A DNA stretch of 64,000 nt from Trichopria drosophilae (GCA_030407085.1 CM059587.1:73335001-73399000); one strand, 5' to 3'. Counted from the first letter of the stretch, positions 1 to 11,339 are shown. The notes: a model not told the origin generated them from the letters alone. Made by a program: numbers and translations.

Positions 1-407
1 TGTGTCACTCTTTATTCCCCAACTCTTTTAACCGCACGCTCATTATATAACATACGTATTATATAAGATGTCAGAACAAATTTTAATAGAAATATATTCA
101 AACTTGTTTTAAAACCATTGTTCGAAAGTTACGCCAATCGATTAAGCTGATGTTAATCATACAGGCTTATTTATTACCCTCGTGCCAATATTTTTTTTTT
201 CAAGGCTCATTTATGGTTATAAGTAGCCTAAATTTTCCTGCATTCTACATTTAATATTTTTGGTCCTAATATAATATTACATTATTATACTTCAATAAAA
301 ATAGTTCAGTAAGTAAGTAATTTTTCTTGCATGCCTGAATGATATTTATAATCATATAACATTAAAATTAATCAGAAATGAGTCTTAGGGTATTAAAAAG
401 TGCGTTT
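1..407. other. AT-rich noncoding DNA
   Basis: No gene, RNA or recognisable repeat terminus was seen here. The stretch is AT-rich with short homopolymer runs, including T11 near 189, and has stops in all frames. Confidence 0.6.
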
Positions 408-411
408 TTAA

Positions 412-490
412 CACTCCGGGAGTAGAACGCGATTTTGCGCCCCGTCATGAAATCTTCGGGGGCAAATTATCGAGTCCCGCGACTGGCGTA
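412..490 (+). repeat. TTAA-flanked GC-rich unit, terminus-like copy of the CTCCGGGAG element
   Basis: A sharply GC-richer block sits between TTAA at 408-411 and TTAA at 491-494. It begins CACTCCGGGAGTAGAAC, then carries TTTTGCGCCCC and TTATCGAGTCCCGCG. The same word order appears at 34710-34795 and 58791-58872, and inverted at about 35805-35929. At 34.7-35.9 kb two such blocks face each other as terminal inverted repeats. This copy is therefore best read as a solo terminus or an internally deleted relative of that DNA element. No coding capacity is present. The transposon superfamily is not established; TTAA targets are used by piggyBac-type elements, but the terminal bases do not look like classic piggyBac. 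Confidence 0.55.
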
Positions 491-494
491 TTAA

Positions 495-2101
495 CAAAAT
501 GTTGTAATACCTAGTGAGTCGCAAACCGGAAACCTGTGAAAATTATTTGTTTATTGCAGGAAATCATCCTGATAAAGTTAAATTTAGGTTAATCCTCACT
601 AGTTAGCACATATTTTGTTTAAACTTGGATTAACTTTTAATTTGATAACTTGAGTTCTTTTGAGTTCTTTTAGCTGCTTTAGAATAGTTACTGTAACTCA
701 CGAAACGACATTTTGTGGAGATATTATGAACTTATGCATAGTACAGAGGTAGTTCAATTTACTAAGTTATTTTAATGTTTTTGACTTTCTCTCATTTATG
801 TGCTTTATTAAGACTTCTTAAAACATTAAAATTATTATGCTTCGGGTACTAAATCATCTCATTTCGAATCACCATTTTTTGGGTAAAGTAATCCAAAGCT
901 TCTGAGAACGAAGTTTTAGTTTATACAAGTCCCTAGTATTGGCTAATTCATTTTCAAAACTCAGACGTTTTACTATTTATTAGCAGCTGTAATTGGAAAA
1001 ATCCAATCAATTGTTACTGGATAGAAAGATGCCAAATTAGATTTATCTACCTCTAAATAAAAAGAGAGTTCAGAATATCAACAATTTGGCTAACACTGGT
1101 TCCAATATTTCTGAAATAACCTTTGGGTCAAAGTTACTAAACGACTAAATTTAACATTTTTTAAAGAGAAAACGAAACAATATATAAATATACATATATA
1201 ATAAATCAAACAAATTTCGAATATATTTTTTGTTATTATTTGAATCGAATAAATATTTCTCATTTCGAATAGGGTGCTTTGTCTCTCGGCAAATTGTTTT
1301 ATTAGGAATTCTGTCGGGAATTTCCCTTTATATTGTGCAGTCGTCTGGAACGGACCAATCAGCTTTCATCTCGAATAGTTAGTCTGATGTCAGTCAAGCA
1401 GATACCAATCGGCGCGTGGCACGCCGTTTAGAGCCCGGGATGTATTTAAAAATATAAATACTTACTACTTGACGTAATATTGTGCTTTGATATACTTAAA
1501 TGCAATATGGCGAATATTTCGGATTTTTACGTTATAAAAAATGTTCCAATATAGGTTTGTTATGTCGTCAAATTCAAATGTGTTACCCTACATACTTTTA
1601 TCATTATTATAATACATTTTTTTATAAACTACTAACTTGCAATTATAATTTGAAACCCCCCTTTTTAATTATGGAAATAGACCTATTTTATTTAGAGTGA
1701 TATGGAAACACGTTTTTAAATTTACCACTCAGTTTTGAGTAAAATAAGTTGGTAAATTTGGCATTTAAATTTCATGTTACCCTTCAAAACTGGAAAGCCA
1801 GTACATTGATTTCAACCACAATTATACTCAATAGAACTTTTTCGCAAAATTGGATAACAATTTCATGACTGAAAAAACATATCTAAATAAGAATTCGTGC
1901 CAGAGCAAGCTCTTGTTAATTATTTGCGATTCATGAATATTGTATCAATCATGGTTAAGGCAATATTGAGGTTCTGTGCGTTAAGGATATTAACTTTTCC
2001 TTAAAGTAAAGAGTGACACTAACCACAACTTCTATAAAATAGAAAGTGATTAGGTTTATGATCTAATCACTAAACAGCACACAAATTTAATTACTAACAA
2101 A
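495..2101. other. AT-rich noncoding DNA
   Basis: No supported gene. A 66-codon open frame at 1500-1700 is low-complexity, rich in Phe, Tyr and Cys, and looks like chance. A slightly GC-richer patch lies near 1340-1440. No repeat termini were recognised. Confidence 0.55.
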
Positions 2102-2103
2102 TA

Positions 2104-2664
2104 CAGGGTGAATTCCTAACGACGGAACATAGGGCATCCCATGTTATTCCGCTCAGCCAATGTCGATCGAGGATTACTGTGCCATCCGTCTACGTCGGCC
2201 AATCAGATACGTCGCTGCGTTAGAGAGTCAAATGTTAAAACAAACAGATTAAGTATTCTTCCAAAAGTTATTTTCATTTCATAATATTACATTTGCATGT
2301 GAAATGACTGTGACAAAATGAGTTATTTGTTAATAGTCAACGGAAATACTTTAATGTATTTCGTAAACTGTTCGCCAGATTTTTCATTCGATTAAAAATT
2401 AGCTGTGATGTGTAATCAAGTTTTTCCTTTGAATTTTAACAAATAATTCATTTTGTCACAGTAATTTTGCATGGAAATGTAATATTACGAAAATTAAATA
2501 ACTTTTAGAATTATACTTATTCTGTTTGTTTTGACATTTTTTAACCTAACGCAGCGACGCATCTGATTGGTCGACGCGGTCGGATCTCACAGTGATCCTC
2601 CACCGCCATTGGCTGTGCGGAATAACATGGGATCCCTATGTTCCGCAGTTAGGAATTCACCCTG
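2104..2664. mobile_element. TA-flanked foldback MITE, 561 bp (Tc1/mariner-like target)
   Basis: The element opens CAGGGTGAATTCCTAAC and closes with its reverse complement GTTAGGAATTCACCCTG after two internal mismatches. It is flanked by TA at 2102-2103 and 2665-2666, as expected for a TA target-site duplication of Tc1/mariner-type transposition. The inverted repeats are very long: most of the left half (about 2104-2380) can be folded onto the right half (about 2390-2664), with matches such as TGTTATTCCGC, GGCCAATCAGATACGTC opposite a diverged partner, and CTGTGACAAAATGA. The whole element is thus close to a single hairpin. There is no open reading frame, so it is non-autonomous. The outer GC-rich arms (about 100 bp each) contrast with an AT-rich centre. 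Confidence 0.9.
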
Positions 2665-2746
2665 TATACTGGATAACATTCATAATTCTCAACCATGAAA
2701 AGTAAACAAAACAATTGTGTAAATGTAATCTCTGTAAAATTTGTCA

Positions 2747-4277
2747 TATACCGATGGCAGTACAAAACTGGATGCGTTTGTACAATTCCTCAAGTGTATC
2801 AATGAGCATTAGTCAACATTTTTCTAATATTAAGATAATATTGCCAGAAATCAACTGATCCGTGCGCCATCTATAACCCAACATGTTCCGCTTATTCTCT
2901 GCGTGCTCCAAAGGTTTTCGAAATTACTGCCCTGCAAGTTATGTTTCCAACATTCAAAATTGCAACTACAACGCGATAGGTATGAATAGATGCATAACTC
3001 TGTTAAATCCAGTGGTATTCCGTACCTTTAGACTCGCTAACCAATATCAAAGAATCCGTCGAATTTTTCATTACATCTACTTTTTAGTTTTTTTCTTATT
3101 TTCTGTCTTATTTTGTATTACTAGTAATCTCCTGTTTCCGTTGATCTGATTTCCTTTCACATAGAACATCTAGCGCTTCTTGATTAATAAACAAACAATA
3201 TCATTCCTATTTATCATCATTTTTTAGCAAAAAGAAATAGTAATTTTGAAATTCAGCCTATCATTAAAAACATAGTAATGAAAAATGTTCATTTACTTAC
3301 CAAACCATTGCGGTTGGACCTACTTCGATTAGCGCTACTAAACTATTGTTTATAAGAATAAAACAGCGGTATATTCCAATCGAATTTAGTTACAGCAATG
3401 TACATATGTTTCGACCGGAGCAGCATACTACTGTCCCGAGTTAAATCATTAAAAAAAATTAGTATTGTCAAGCATGCTTCTATTTATACAGCAAAGTGCA
3501 TAGCAATAAATTCAGCAATGGATGTGGCTCTAAACCATGTTAATAAAAATATATACATATTTTCTGACTCGTTAAGCGCGATAAAACCTTAAGAAGATCC
3601 TAAAGTTGACATCAAAATAAACCAATATATCATGAAGATTAGAGAAAAAATCGATTCTTATTTATCATCAGGAATTAAAATGAACGAAATATTTGACAAC
3701 CTTGCAAAAGAAGCTACACAGTTTGAACTCTCTGGTAGAACAAAAAATTCCATTTACAGATCTTAACCCAGCTCACTCTACGCCACGCTTTGTACACTTA
3801 TGGCTGAATCTCGGCACAAGGGAACAGAATTTTTTAAAAGTTACCGCATCCAACAAAATAAAACATGGTTTCATAAATTAAATCTAAAAAGAGATTTTAT
3901 AACTTGGATAAATAGAGCACGAGCAAATTACCACCACCTGTCGGCATCCTTAGCTCGCATTGAATTTGAAACCGATCCTAGGTCCTGCGGACATGAGACG
4001 AAAGACCTGAATCACTTAATTGTGGAGTGTCCAAAATACGAATCAAACCGGATGAAAATGTTAAGAGAGTTTAGAAATTTACAATTCTATACACCATATA
4101 AAATGAGCACCTACCTCGCCATTTCAAACGTCACAACGTTAAAAATTGTCCATAAGTTCCTTACATATCACAAATTGCATATCTGATTGTATAGGTTGTA
4201 TTTAAGTTATATGCATTATTCGTATTTTCCTGAATAAACCTGCTTCAGGGTTTCATAAGTTAATAAACAAAAAAAAA
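2747..4277 (+). pseudogene. Decayed 3' end of a non-LTR retrotransposon (Jockey/R1-like, RNase H plus C-terminal Cys-His motif)
   Basis: Frame 3398-3592 encodes IYTAKCIAI followed by IYIFSDSLSAIKP, the central strands and Asp motif of an RNase H domain carried by Jockey/R1-type retrotransposons. After a stop the same domain continues as MNEIFDNLAKEA (about 3680-3718), resembling the family's GNExADxLAKEA. Frame 3800-4186 then encodes 128 residues with CGHETKDLNHLIVEC at residues 63-77, the C-x-H-x-H-x-C type motif found at the C-terminus of these polyproteins. A 3' end follows with AATAAA words at about 4233 and 4263 and a short A-run ending at 4277. A YTDGS peptide at 2747-2761 resembles the start of RNase H but is separated from the rest by about 640 bp, so an insertion or a coincidence must be assumed. 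Stops and frameshifts show that the copy is dead. The endonuclease and reverse transcriptase parts are absent (5' truncated). Confidence 0.8.
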
Positions 4278-4635
4278 TGTACACATGTAAACTAGTATTT
4301 TGGATGTTTCCAATGTGGAATACAAATCAGTAAACCGAGCTTACTGAACAAACAAATATATTTTCGTTATAACCTACCTTTTATTAAATCAGATTTGTGT
4401 TGGCGATACAACCAAATTGTCTAGTTGCAACAATCAGTATTCTTATTGTATAGCAACAAACTGATTTGTAAGTAAAGAAATGATTTCAAGATTTTTAAAA
4501 TCAGTTTGCTAGTGGAATTACACGTCATTACATAAAATGAACGTTTTGATCCAAAGTGACAGAACAGATACTTAAATATACTCCTAGAATATAGATAACT
4601 AGCTGAAAGAAAAGTTCAAACATATAAAATATTTT

Positions 4636-4952
4636 GAGTGCATCTCAAGAACCCGACAAATGGCAAGATAGACACTTCGATAACCCGATATTCAAAAACC
4701 AGACATTAAAAAACTAGATTTGAAAAAAAAGACATTAAAAAACCAGACATTTAAAAATGTACATATTCTGAAAATGTAATTAATGATTGACTTCTAACTG
4801 TGCTTAATAAATAAGACGGGGTTGACCTTCAAGTGACTTACAAAGTTAATCCCTTGGTCAAACATTTTTGACCTGAAATAACCTTTCAGTGAGACCTCAA
4901 GGACGATTTTGAAATGTCGGATTTTTTAATGTCTGTATTTTGAGGTGCACCC
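4636..4952. mobile_element. CCGACA-family foldback element, copy 1 (diverged)
   Basis: The left end GAGTGCATCTCAAGAACC and right end (4935-4952, reading inward on the minus strand GGGTGCACCTCAAAATAC) are imperfect inverted repeats. Inside the left end lies a decayed array of about 15 bp units of the type AAAAACCAGACATT (4670-4760), and near the right end GAAATGTCGGATTTTTTAAT. The layout matches better-preserved copies at 36662-36814, 50382-50636 and 60351-60570. The middle (4800-4900) holds TTGACCTT and TTTGACCTG words but no open frame. It is non-autonomous and the most degenerate of the four. Confidence 0.6.
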
Positions 4953-6096
4953 TTATTTTTTACACTTCATCTCTTTTATTTAAACATTTGTTATTTTACT
5001 CGAATCTTTTATTTATTTACTCTCATTCATCCATATTTTAATATTTTTATGTCAATATTAGTACTTATTTACCGCACTGAGGCAGCACCAACAAAATTTC
5101 TCAACTCTCATCATAATTCATAAATCTAAATGGTATAGAACGGATGGGCTTCATTTTTTACACGATTTCCAACGATTTCGTAAATCATCATTTCGTTGAT
5201 TAACATTTTCAATTAAATTCTATATCTTTGGGTTTTATCCAGAAATTTGGCAATGTTCTTTTATTGTTTGGAAATATCATGAGAAGTACCAAGTCCCTCC
5301 CAACAACTAAAACCCGTCTGCTCTTTAATCAGTCACGTAAGCTCTTGGATTTCATAATAGGAAAATAGTTAATTCCTTAGAGCACAATATCTTTTTAATT
5401 TCTACATAATTTCGAAAATATCATAAGTACAACGGAAATGTTGTCGTTTATAAAACAATGTTGAGCATGCTGTTGAATACTGCTTCATCACTAAATTTCT
5501 GTATTTTGACAATTAGATAGTGTTCGATACCTCTGATTCATTTTGTTCTGGATGGTTCAGTCATCACTTGGATGCATTAGTAACTAATTGGACAATCACC
5601 ATCAATCAAAATATTAATTGAAAGTTTCTCTCAAAAATATTTTGATAATTATTGTTTTCGAAGAAAACAGTTCTGGTCTATGACGCCAGTAGGTCCAACC
5701 AGTTCTAGTCTTCAACATGAACTGACTATTTTGATCAAGAAACGACAGAAAAATGAACTAATTAAGGCATTTTTTTCTGTATTTCATCAATAAAGTTAAA
5801 ACTCTGGGCGAAAAGTAAACAACAAACCATGTAATTTGAATATCGACTTATTTTGCTAGCACTGAAGTCGATCTTATATATAAGAACTATAGTTAAGTGC
5901 AAATAGTTCACAAATTCCGTATATGAGTAATTCCGTGGAACTTTTAAAATTCGAGTTCGAGAAAATTCAAAAATTAAAATTTAAGGCACACATGCAAAAT
6001 TTGGTTTTTCTACGTCTATACACATAAGAAAGGACTAAAAAAGGCCCGTTTTCCATTTTTAACGCAATGCATTTTTTATAAATGCAAATATATATA
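4953..6096. other. AT-rich noncoding DNA
   Basis: No gene or repeat terminus recognised. A short phrase near 5685-5710 (TAGGTCCAACCAG) loosely mirrors 3312-3325, without further support for a repeat. Confidence 0.5.
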
Positions 6097-6202
6097 CAGG
6101 GTGAGGAAAAAGTATGGAAACCCCAGAAAATCTAAGTGGTTAGGTGATGAAAAAAAATATTAAGGTCAAGTCTTATGTAACATTCAACGAGGAATCCAGT
6201 GA

Positions 6203-6241
6203 TGACCTTGGATTTGACCTTGGACCTAACCTTCAAGGTCA
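6203..6241. promoter_or_regulatory. Cluster of extended nuclear-receptor half-sites in the AAGGTCA element
   Basis: TGACCTTGG occurs at 6203-6211 and 6215-6223 (minus-strand CCAAGGTCA), and TCAAGGTCA at 6233-6241. All fit the YCAAGGYCA consensus bound by FTZ-F1/SF-1 and ERR-type monomeric nuclear receptors. The match is direct; any function is inference, because the sites belong to a repeat. Confidence 0.35.
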
Positions 6242-6338
6242 TTTGAAGGTCAACTTCTTTTTTTTAAATACGAACCCATACTTTTGATGTCGGGAATCGA
6301 AAGAGCGTAAAATTTTACGTTAAAATATGTCTCGAGGT

Positions 6339-6356
6339 TCAAGGTCAACGTGACCT
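6339..6356. promoter_or_regulatory. TCAAGGTCA fused to an AGGTCA-n3-TGACCT palindrome (repeat unit 1)
   Basis: Positions 6342-6356 read AGGTCA-ACG-TGACCT, a perfect inverted repeat with a 3 bp spacer, preceded by TC to make the extended half-site TCAAGGTCA at 6339-6347. Unit 2 keeps it with one change (6606-6623, TGACCC at the end). This is the classic arrangement for dimeric nuclear receptors. Binding in vivo is unknown. Confidence 0.35.
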
Positions 6357-6816
6357 CTAAAGGTCAAATAACGCTAAAATGACGTTTGCAAGAAAATCTT
6401 GCAGAACAAGTGGCTATTAGAAAAAGGATTAATGACAGGTCTGAAATATCATTTAAGTAGTACTCCGAAAATTATCTTTTCCTCGACTTTGAACCCCTCC
6501 TTCAAGGTTATTTGAAGGTCAAACCGTTTTTTTAATGCGAACCTATACTTTTGAGGTCGGGATTCGAAATAGCGTAAAATTTTACATTAAAATAAGCTTC
6601 GAGGTTCAAGGTCAACGTGACCCCTAGAAGTCAAATAAGGCTAAAATTACATTTGCAAGAAAATCTTGCAGAATAAGTGGCTATTGGAAAAAGGATTAAT
6701 GACAGATCTGAATTATCATTCAAGTAGTACTCCGAAAATGACCTTTTCCTCGACCTTGGACCTTCCCTTTAAGGTCATTTAAAGGTCAACTTTTTTTTTA
6801 AATGCGAACCCATATT

Positions 6817-9253
6817 ACGCAAGCAATTACAAAATATTATTTTATGCACGACGTTAAACGACAGAACTATATTTTGTCTTTGAATCTGCATTACCGACAA
6901 TTGTTATTCTGTTTCCCTGAGGGATTGCGAATTTGAAAACTGGCAACGTTGGCTATTAATGACAATGACGTTTGGCGCATTTTAACAACGTCATTTGTTG
7001 TCTTTGATACCACTGACGTTTAATACCCCGTTATTGCCATTGAATACACCATTTTACGATATATTTTACATAGTCAAGAAAATATTTTTTATTTTCTACA
7101 ATATAAAATTAAACAAATTAACCTTTATTAGTACATTATTGTTTCTATAAACAAAATAAATTAATTATAATCAAACTTAACTAGTGTTTAACAAAATAAA
7201 CTATATTACTAAATTCATTTCAACCTAATTTTTACGTTTTTTTGAAGTTGTCTGTTGCGCTTGTTGTCTCTCTTTCAAGTTTTGTTTTTTCGTACATTTC
7301 TTGTTCGATCTTTTATTTAGACATGGATGCCAACCGCTAATAAAGTAAACACTTTATTCTTTTGGTATGCATTTCACTCCATTTTACTCCTATGGAGTAC
7401 ACTTCACTCCAACAATTTTAGAGTGTACACAAACTATAGTCTCTTCTTCAAGAGTCTGAATGTAAGTTGTAAAAATGTTAAGTACGATGAAAATGTTATT
7501 TTTTAATTGAAATTGTGTGCTAACAAAAAATGAAATCTAGTTGATAAATTTTCAAAATAATGGACATGAATTTTTTTTATGATAAGCTTTGAATTCAAAG
7601 TTGACATATTTTTTTTATATCATTTCATAACTGAGATGTAAGGAATATAGTAAAAAAAGTGCTTATTTCTCTACCTTTTGAGTGTGACAAGCAAAAATGT
7701 AGTTTTTAAAACCAAAATACGCTATAGATAGTGATATTTAAAGCAGCCAATCAATAATTAGCATGAGTCGCACACTTATGGGACCGGGACTATTTCATTC
7801 GTTAAACTGTCCTAAGTAATATTCCGTTTTCACATATTGCGGATCATGAAAGTCATTTTTTTTAAATTGCTTTTTCCAACAATTAACCATTTTCATGAAA
7901 ATCGAGTTACTCCCACATATTTGTTTATAGTACGTCGTGCATGGTAGACACATTCATATAACCTTCAGTTTTTGAAAATATAGAGTAAGAGGACCAATTT
8001 ACTCCATTTTCGAATCCTTTGGACAATATGCATTTTTTTTATTACATTAAACAGATAAGAATTTCTCTTGGTACCACCTGAGAATTTAGTTCATTTCAAA
8101 TGTTTTCGTAATCACGCATGACTCTAACGACTTATGGTCGATTTCTGGTAATAGAATATTGTTCTTTTAACTCAATTTAACCGTATTAAACAATTTTTAA
8201 ATCATTGCATCCCTTAAATTGAAACGTTACAACACGGTACCTCGAATTTTAAAAGTTTCGCGGAATTACTCATATGTCGGAGCAGTTATATGTTAGAAAC
8301 TTATATGATCATATTTCATCTGATCCTGTTTCCAATACATTTCAGCAATGTGTAGTAAACTTCATTACAGATGGAAGTTTCCGTAATTTAACTATCTAAA
8401 ACTAGTTTTAGCTAATTCTCTTAGTTTTTTCTCATATTAATTTTATGTATTTCGTAATTTCGGATGCATCTGGTCATCTTAGAACTCTTTCAAAAATAAC
8501 AGGTTAAAATTAATTGTACTCGGAAGTTGAATATTGTTAAGTTATCTATCTTTCAGTACAGTACTACAATTACTCCAATAACATAGGTCCGCAAAGAAAA
8601 TGGTTGGAAATTTATCATTTCACAGAACAGTTCGAAAAAGTTGCATTTTGGGGTACAGAATCTAAATTTGGGCATAAACAATATATATTTCCTTGTTGTC
8701 ACGCAAGAAGTGCGAATTTCATCACTCGCATTGTCTATAAAATGAAATTAGGTATGGACTATCAATTTCTAGTTTTTATAAACATTGAAACAGTCGTTTA
8801 TAAAATAAACAAATGCTAAATTAAGCACCATAAAACCTCGAAAAATAGACAACTCTCCAACACCCCTAAAATGTTGATCTGATAGATCAATTGTGTTGCC
8901 AAATTTCGATTAATCGCAAGGAAACCCTTTGAAAATGTAGAATCCGCTTTCTGGGTATAATATTTTGTTGGCCTGTGTAATCTACCATTCCTTTGATGTG
9001 TTTACAACGAAAAAATAGCTATATTTTTAAAAAAACAGCGATTTAAGTGGCTCATTCCTGTAAGTTGAAAATTTCGCGATTCTTAAAAAAATTTGATCTT
9101 GGCGAATATGAAAAGTACATGGTTGAATAAAAAATGACATCTTGGATAATTTAGTTACCTACAGCTTAGTTAGGTACATGTTTTACCTAAAATTAAAACT
9201 TTTGTTCAATAACTCGAAACGCCGGTACCCTGTGGGAGCGGAATTTTAGAATG
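6817..9253. other. AT-rich noncoding DNA
   Basis: No supported gene. An open frame at 8604-8819 (71 codons) has no recognisable domain. T-runs and A-runs are frequent. A direct repeat of CACTCCA within the phrase around 7373-7412 (ATTTCACTCC, CATTTTACTCC, ACTTCACTCC) is a very short local duplication. Confidence 0.5.
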
Positions 9254-9257
9254 TTAA

Positions 9258-9492
9258 GGGGAGTCACAACCTTTATTTTGACCCCTTTATATTAAAATTA
9301 TCAGAGAAAGGTTATATTCTTTTTCTTCATTATTTTTGAAAAGATAGAAAAATTCTAGACTGATAAAAAATAAAAATTTTTAATTTCTGGCCACCTTTTG
9401 TGTTTTTAGGTCCAAAATGATGAAGAAAAAAATATATAACCTTCTGTGATCATTTTAATATAAAGCGGTCAACATAAAGGTGGTAACTCCCC
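9258..9492. mobile_element. TTAA-flanked MITE, 235 bp
   Basis: The ends are GGGGAGTCACAACCTTTAT (left) and the complement of GGGGAGTTACCACCTTTAT (right), flanked by TTAA at 9254-9257 and 9493-9496. The inverted repeats extend about 80 bp inward, sharing TTTATATTAAAAT and a pyrimidine-rich TTTTTCTTCAT word. The centre is an A/T-rich loop. No open frame. TTAA on both sides fits a TTAA-specific transposase acting in trans, although TTAAGGGG could also be part of the terminus itself. Confidence 0.85.
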
Positions 9493-9496
9493 TTAA

Positions 9497-9832
9497 ATAT
9501 AACACCGAAAATTGTATACCAAAGTACTTCTTGACTCATTTATACTGACCTTCGCACTCCTTTTATCAGAACAACGATATAAAAAGTGTTTATGACAAAA
9601 TCAGGCTTCGGATTTGGATTCACCGACCCAAAATGGAACTTTCTCACGTAGTTAAGACAAAGAAAAGTTTGAACTATTTATTTTCTGTGGTCATATGTAA
9701 TCAATGTAAGAGATTACTATTTTCCACTACAGAATCAATGCCGGATCAGTACTGACAGCAGTATCCCTTTCAATCCAAATGAATTGCGCTCACTTGGAAG
9801 ACCCAAAATAAAACTTGTTCTAAGAATCGCTA
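9497..9832. other. Noncoding DNA between MITE and GC island
   Basis: No gene or repeat structure recognised. Base composition gradually becomes less AT-rich towards 9830. Confidence 0.45.
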
Positions 9833-9879
9833 ATGTTGCACCCTTCTATATATCAGTTTAAAAAGAGTCTAAGGAATAA

Positions 9880-10410
9880 TCCCTTAGTGACGAGTGGCCA
9901 AGAGGAAGTTTACCCTATCACATTTCCCATGCGCTGCTGGACATCACAATATCGACGGGGCAACCCGCCGTGTTGCGTTTTGGGACGCATCCGATGCCCT
10001 ACGGTTTTGTGTATCCATCGGATGATCTCGGGACCTGATGCATTTAACAATCAAGTGACGTCACGCGCCGACCACGCGTCGCCACGCGCCGCGATGTTTA
10101 AGCACGTGGAAAATCGCTCTTTGAAGTACTGTGAATCCGATGTTGATCGCGATGTAACACTCACCTCTGACGTCTACATAACCAGCGGAGCAAGCGCACA
10201 TGGACCGTTCGACTGCGATATTTCCGAAACGTGCGCAAATGCGAGATTCGTATCGCCCTGCCAGACCCCAGCGATCGAAACGCGATAGATGCTGAGAATT
10301 CTCATCGAGATGAGTTGTTTCAACTTCCGAACTACAATTGATAGTCCTGTCTTCGGCCCTGAATACAAATTGATCGCTCTATCACGAACGTGTTAGCTCG
10401 CAGTAATCTT
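9880..10410. promoter_or_regulatory. GC-rich island A, candidate conserved regulatory element
   Basis: A block of near-balanced to GC-rich composition, CpG-rich (for example around 10055-10100 with repeated CGCG), inside strongly AT-rich DNA. It contains a palindromic CRE-type TGACGTCA at about 10057, CACGTG at about 10104, and a homeodomain-like TTTAACAATCAAG at about 10040. A 151-codon open frame (9833-10288) runs through it but shows no domain, signal peptide or family motif, and GC-rich DNA has few chance stops. A short exon cannot be excluded. A regulatory or conserved noncoding role is inference from composition and motif content. Confidence 0.35.
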
Positions 10411-11000
10411 TATTGTACCCCTAAAGTAGTCTTATCGAGTCGGAAAATCTTTTTGAAGGTCTGCATGATCAAATGATATCTGGCAGGAACTCATTTTGCA
10501 CTAGAAACAACGTTGTAGCCTGAACCGGAATTAAATTTGATTTTTGGACAATTTTCACACGTTGGGGTGCAAAAATGAGCCTTCATGAAAGATTTCTTTA
10601 TCTTATTCCAGGAGATTCCAGTTGGTCTATCCATCTCAACATATAAAGAACTGTCCACTCCGGTCTATTGTCCGAAAGCCTGAAATTTTACACAACTTTC
10701 AGCGCTGTAACTTTCCAAACACCGATAAATAAAATTTTTAAAAACCTCAAGATCTTTAGTTTTGAACCTCCTCTATGTCGTCTTTCCATCTTTAGTTTCG
10801 GAATCACGTAGTCAGATTCAGCCATCGATTTCAAAGAAAAAACGCATGAGAATTTTTTTGATAAAAATACCGATTTTTTTACGTCTCTTTGCAAGAATCG
10901 CGTTTTTTAACATTGAAAAGACCAATACCGGCTTCTGCAAAAGGTACTACAATAGATCCTCCAATTGTGTCGCCCTCCCATATTGTCACTCTCTAAAAAT

Positions 11001-11096
11001 CCTCTGATAGTGTCACAGTTCGTTCCTCTGATAGTGTCACAGTTCGTTCCTCTGATAGTTTCACAGTTCGTTCCTCTGATAGTGTCGCAGTAAGCT
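11001..11096. repeat. 24 bp minisatellite, four units
   Basis: The unit CCTCTGATAGTGTCACAG plus TTCGTT starts at 11001, 11025, 11049 and 11073. The third unit has one substitution (GTTTC for GTGTC) and the fourth decays after CAGTAAGC. A related word, TATTGTCACTCTC, lies just upstream at 10981, which suggests an older fifth unit. Confidence 0.9.
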
Positions 11097-11149
11097 CCTC
11101 ACCACTTGACCCGTCAAATATCCCGGAAACAGTTATAATATCTGTCAAC

Positions 11150-11330
11150 CAATCTCGTTCTAGATATAAAGTACGAAAGGGGTTTAGAGTGTAAGGTATG
11201 CGGAGAGTGGGGGTGCGACAGAGAGAGAGGATTTGTTTCCTCTTCGGTCCCGAGGCGGAGACACTATGAGAGGGTCTTCTGTAATCGCGTCTTTCTGGTC
11301 ATCCCTTTCGTTACCCTCCGGATTTTTTTC
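11150..11330. promoter_or_regulatory. GC-rich patch B
   Basis: A 180 bp patch with GGAGAGTGGGGGTGCGACAG and a GAGAGAGAGG tract (GAGA-factor-like) followed by CGGTCCCGAGGCGG. It is much GC-richer than its flanks and has no open frame of note. It could be a small regulatory element; evidence is compositional plus the GAGA tract. Confidence 0.3.
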
Positions 11331-11339
11331 AAAAATAAA

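Larger units (their letters stand above)
6097..6816 (+). mobile_element. AAGGTCA element: TA-flanked terminus plus 269 bp tandem repeats
   Basis: A terminus CAGGGTGAGGAAAAAGTATG follows TA at 6095-6096. From about 6220 a unit of about 269 bp is repeated head to tail: the phrase TTCAAGGT occurs at 6232 and 6501, and TTTAAGGT at 6768 (spacings 269 and 267). The third unit breaks off at about 6816, so there are about 2.2 units and no right terminus. Each unit is dense in AGGTCA half-sites. The terminus has a diverged relative in opposite orientation at 34510-34692, which shows that this is a dispersed family. No coding potential was seen. It is probably a non-autonomous DNA element with internal tandem amplification. 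Confidence 0.75.

Noticed and set aside
2883..3149. 88-codon frame as part of the retrotransposon
   Set aside because: No similarity to retrotransposon proteins; lies in the unexplained spacer between two RNase H-like pieces.
9833..10288. 151-codon open frame across GC island A
   Set aside because: Length is explained by low stop density in GC-rich DNA; no motif, splice context or coding texture was found.
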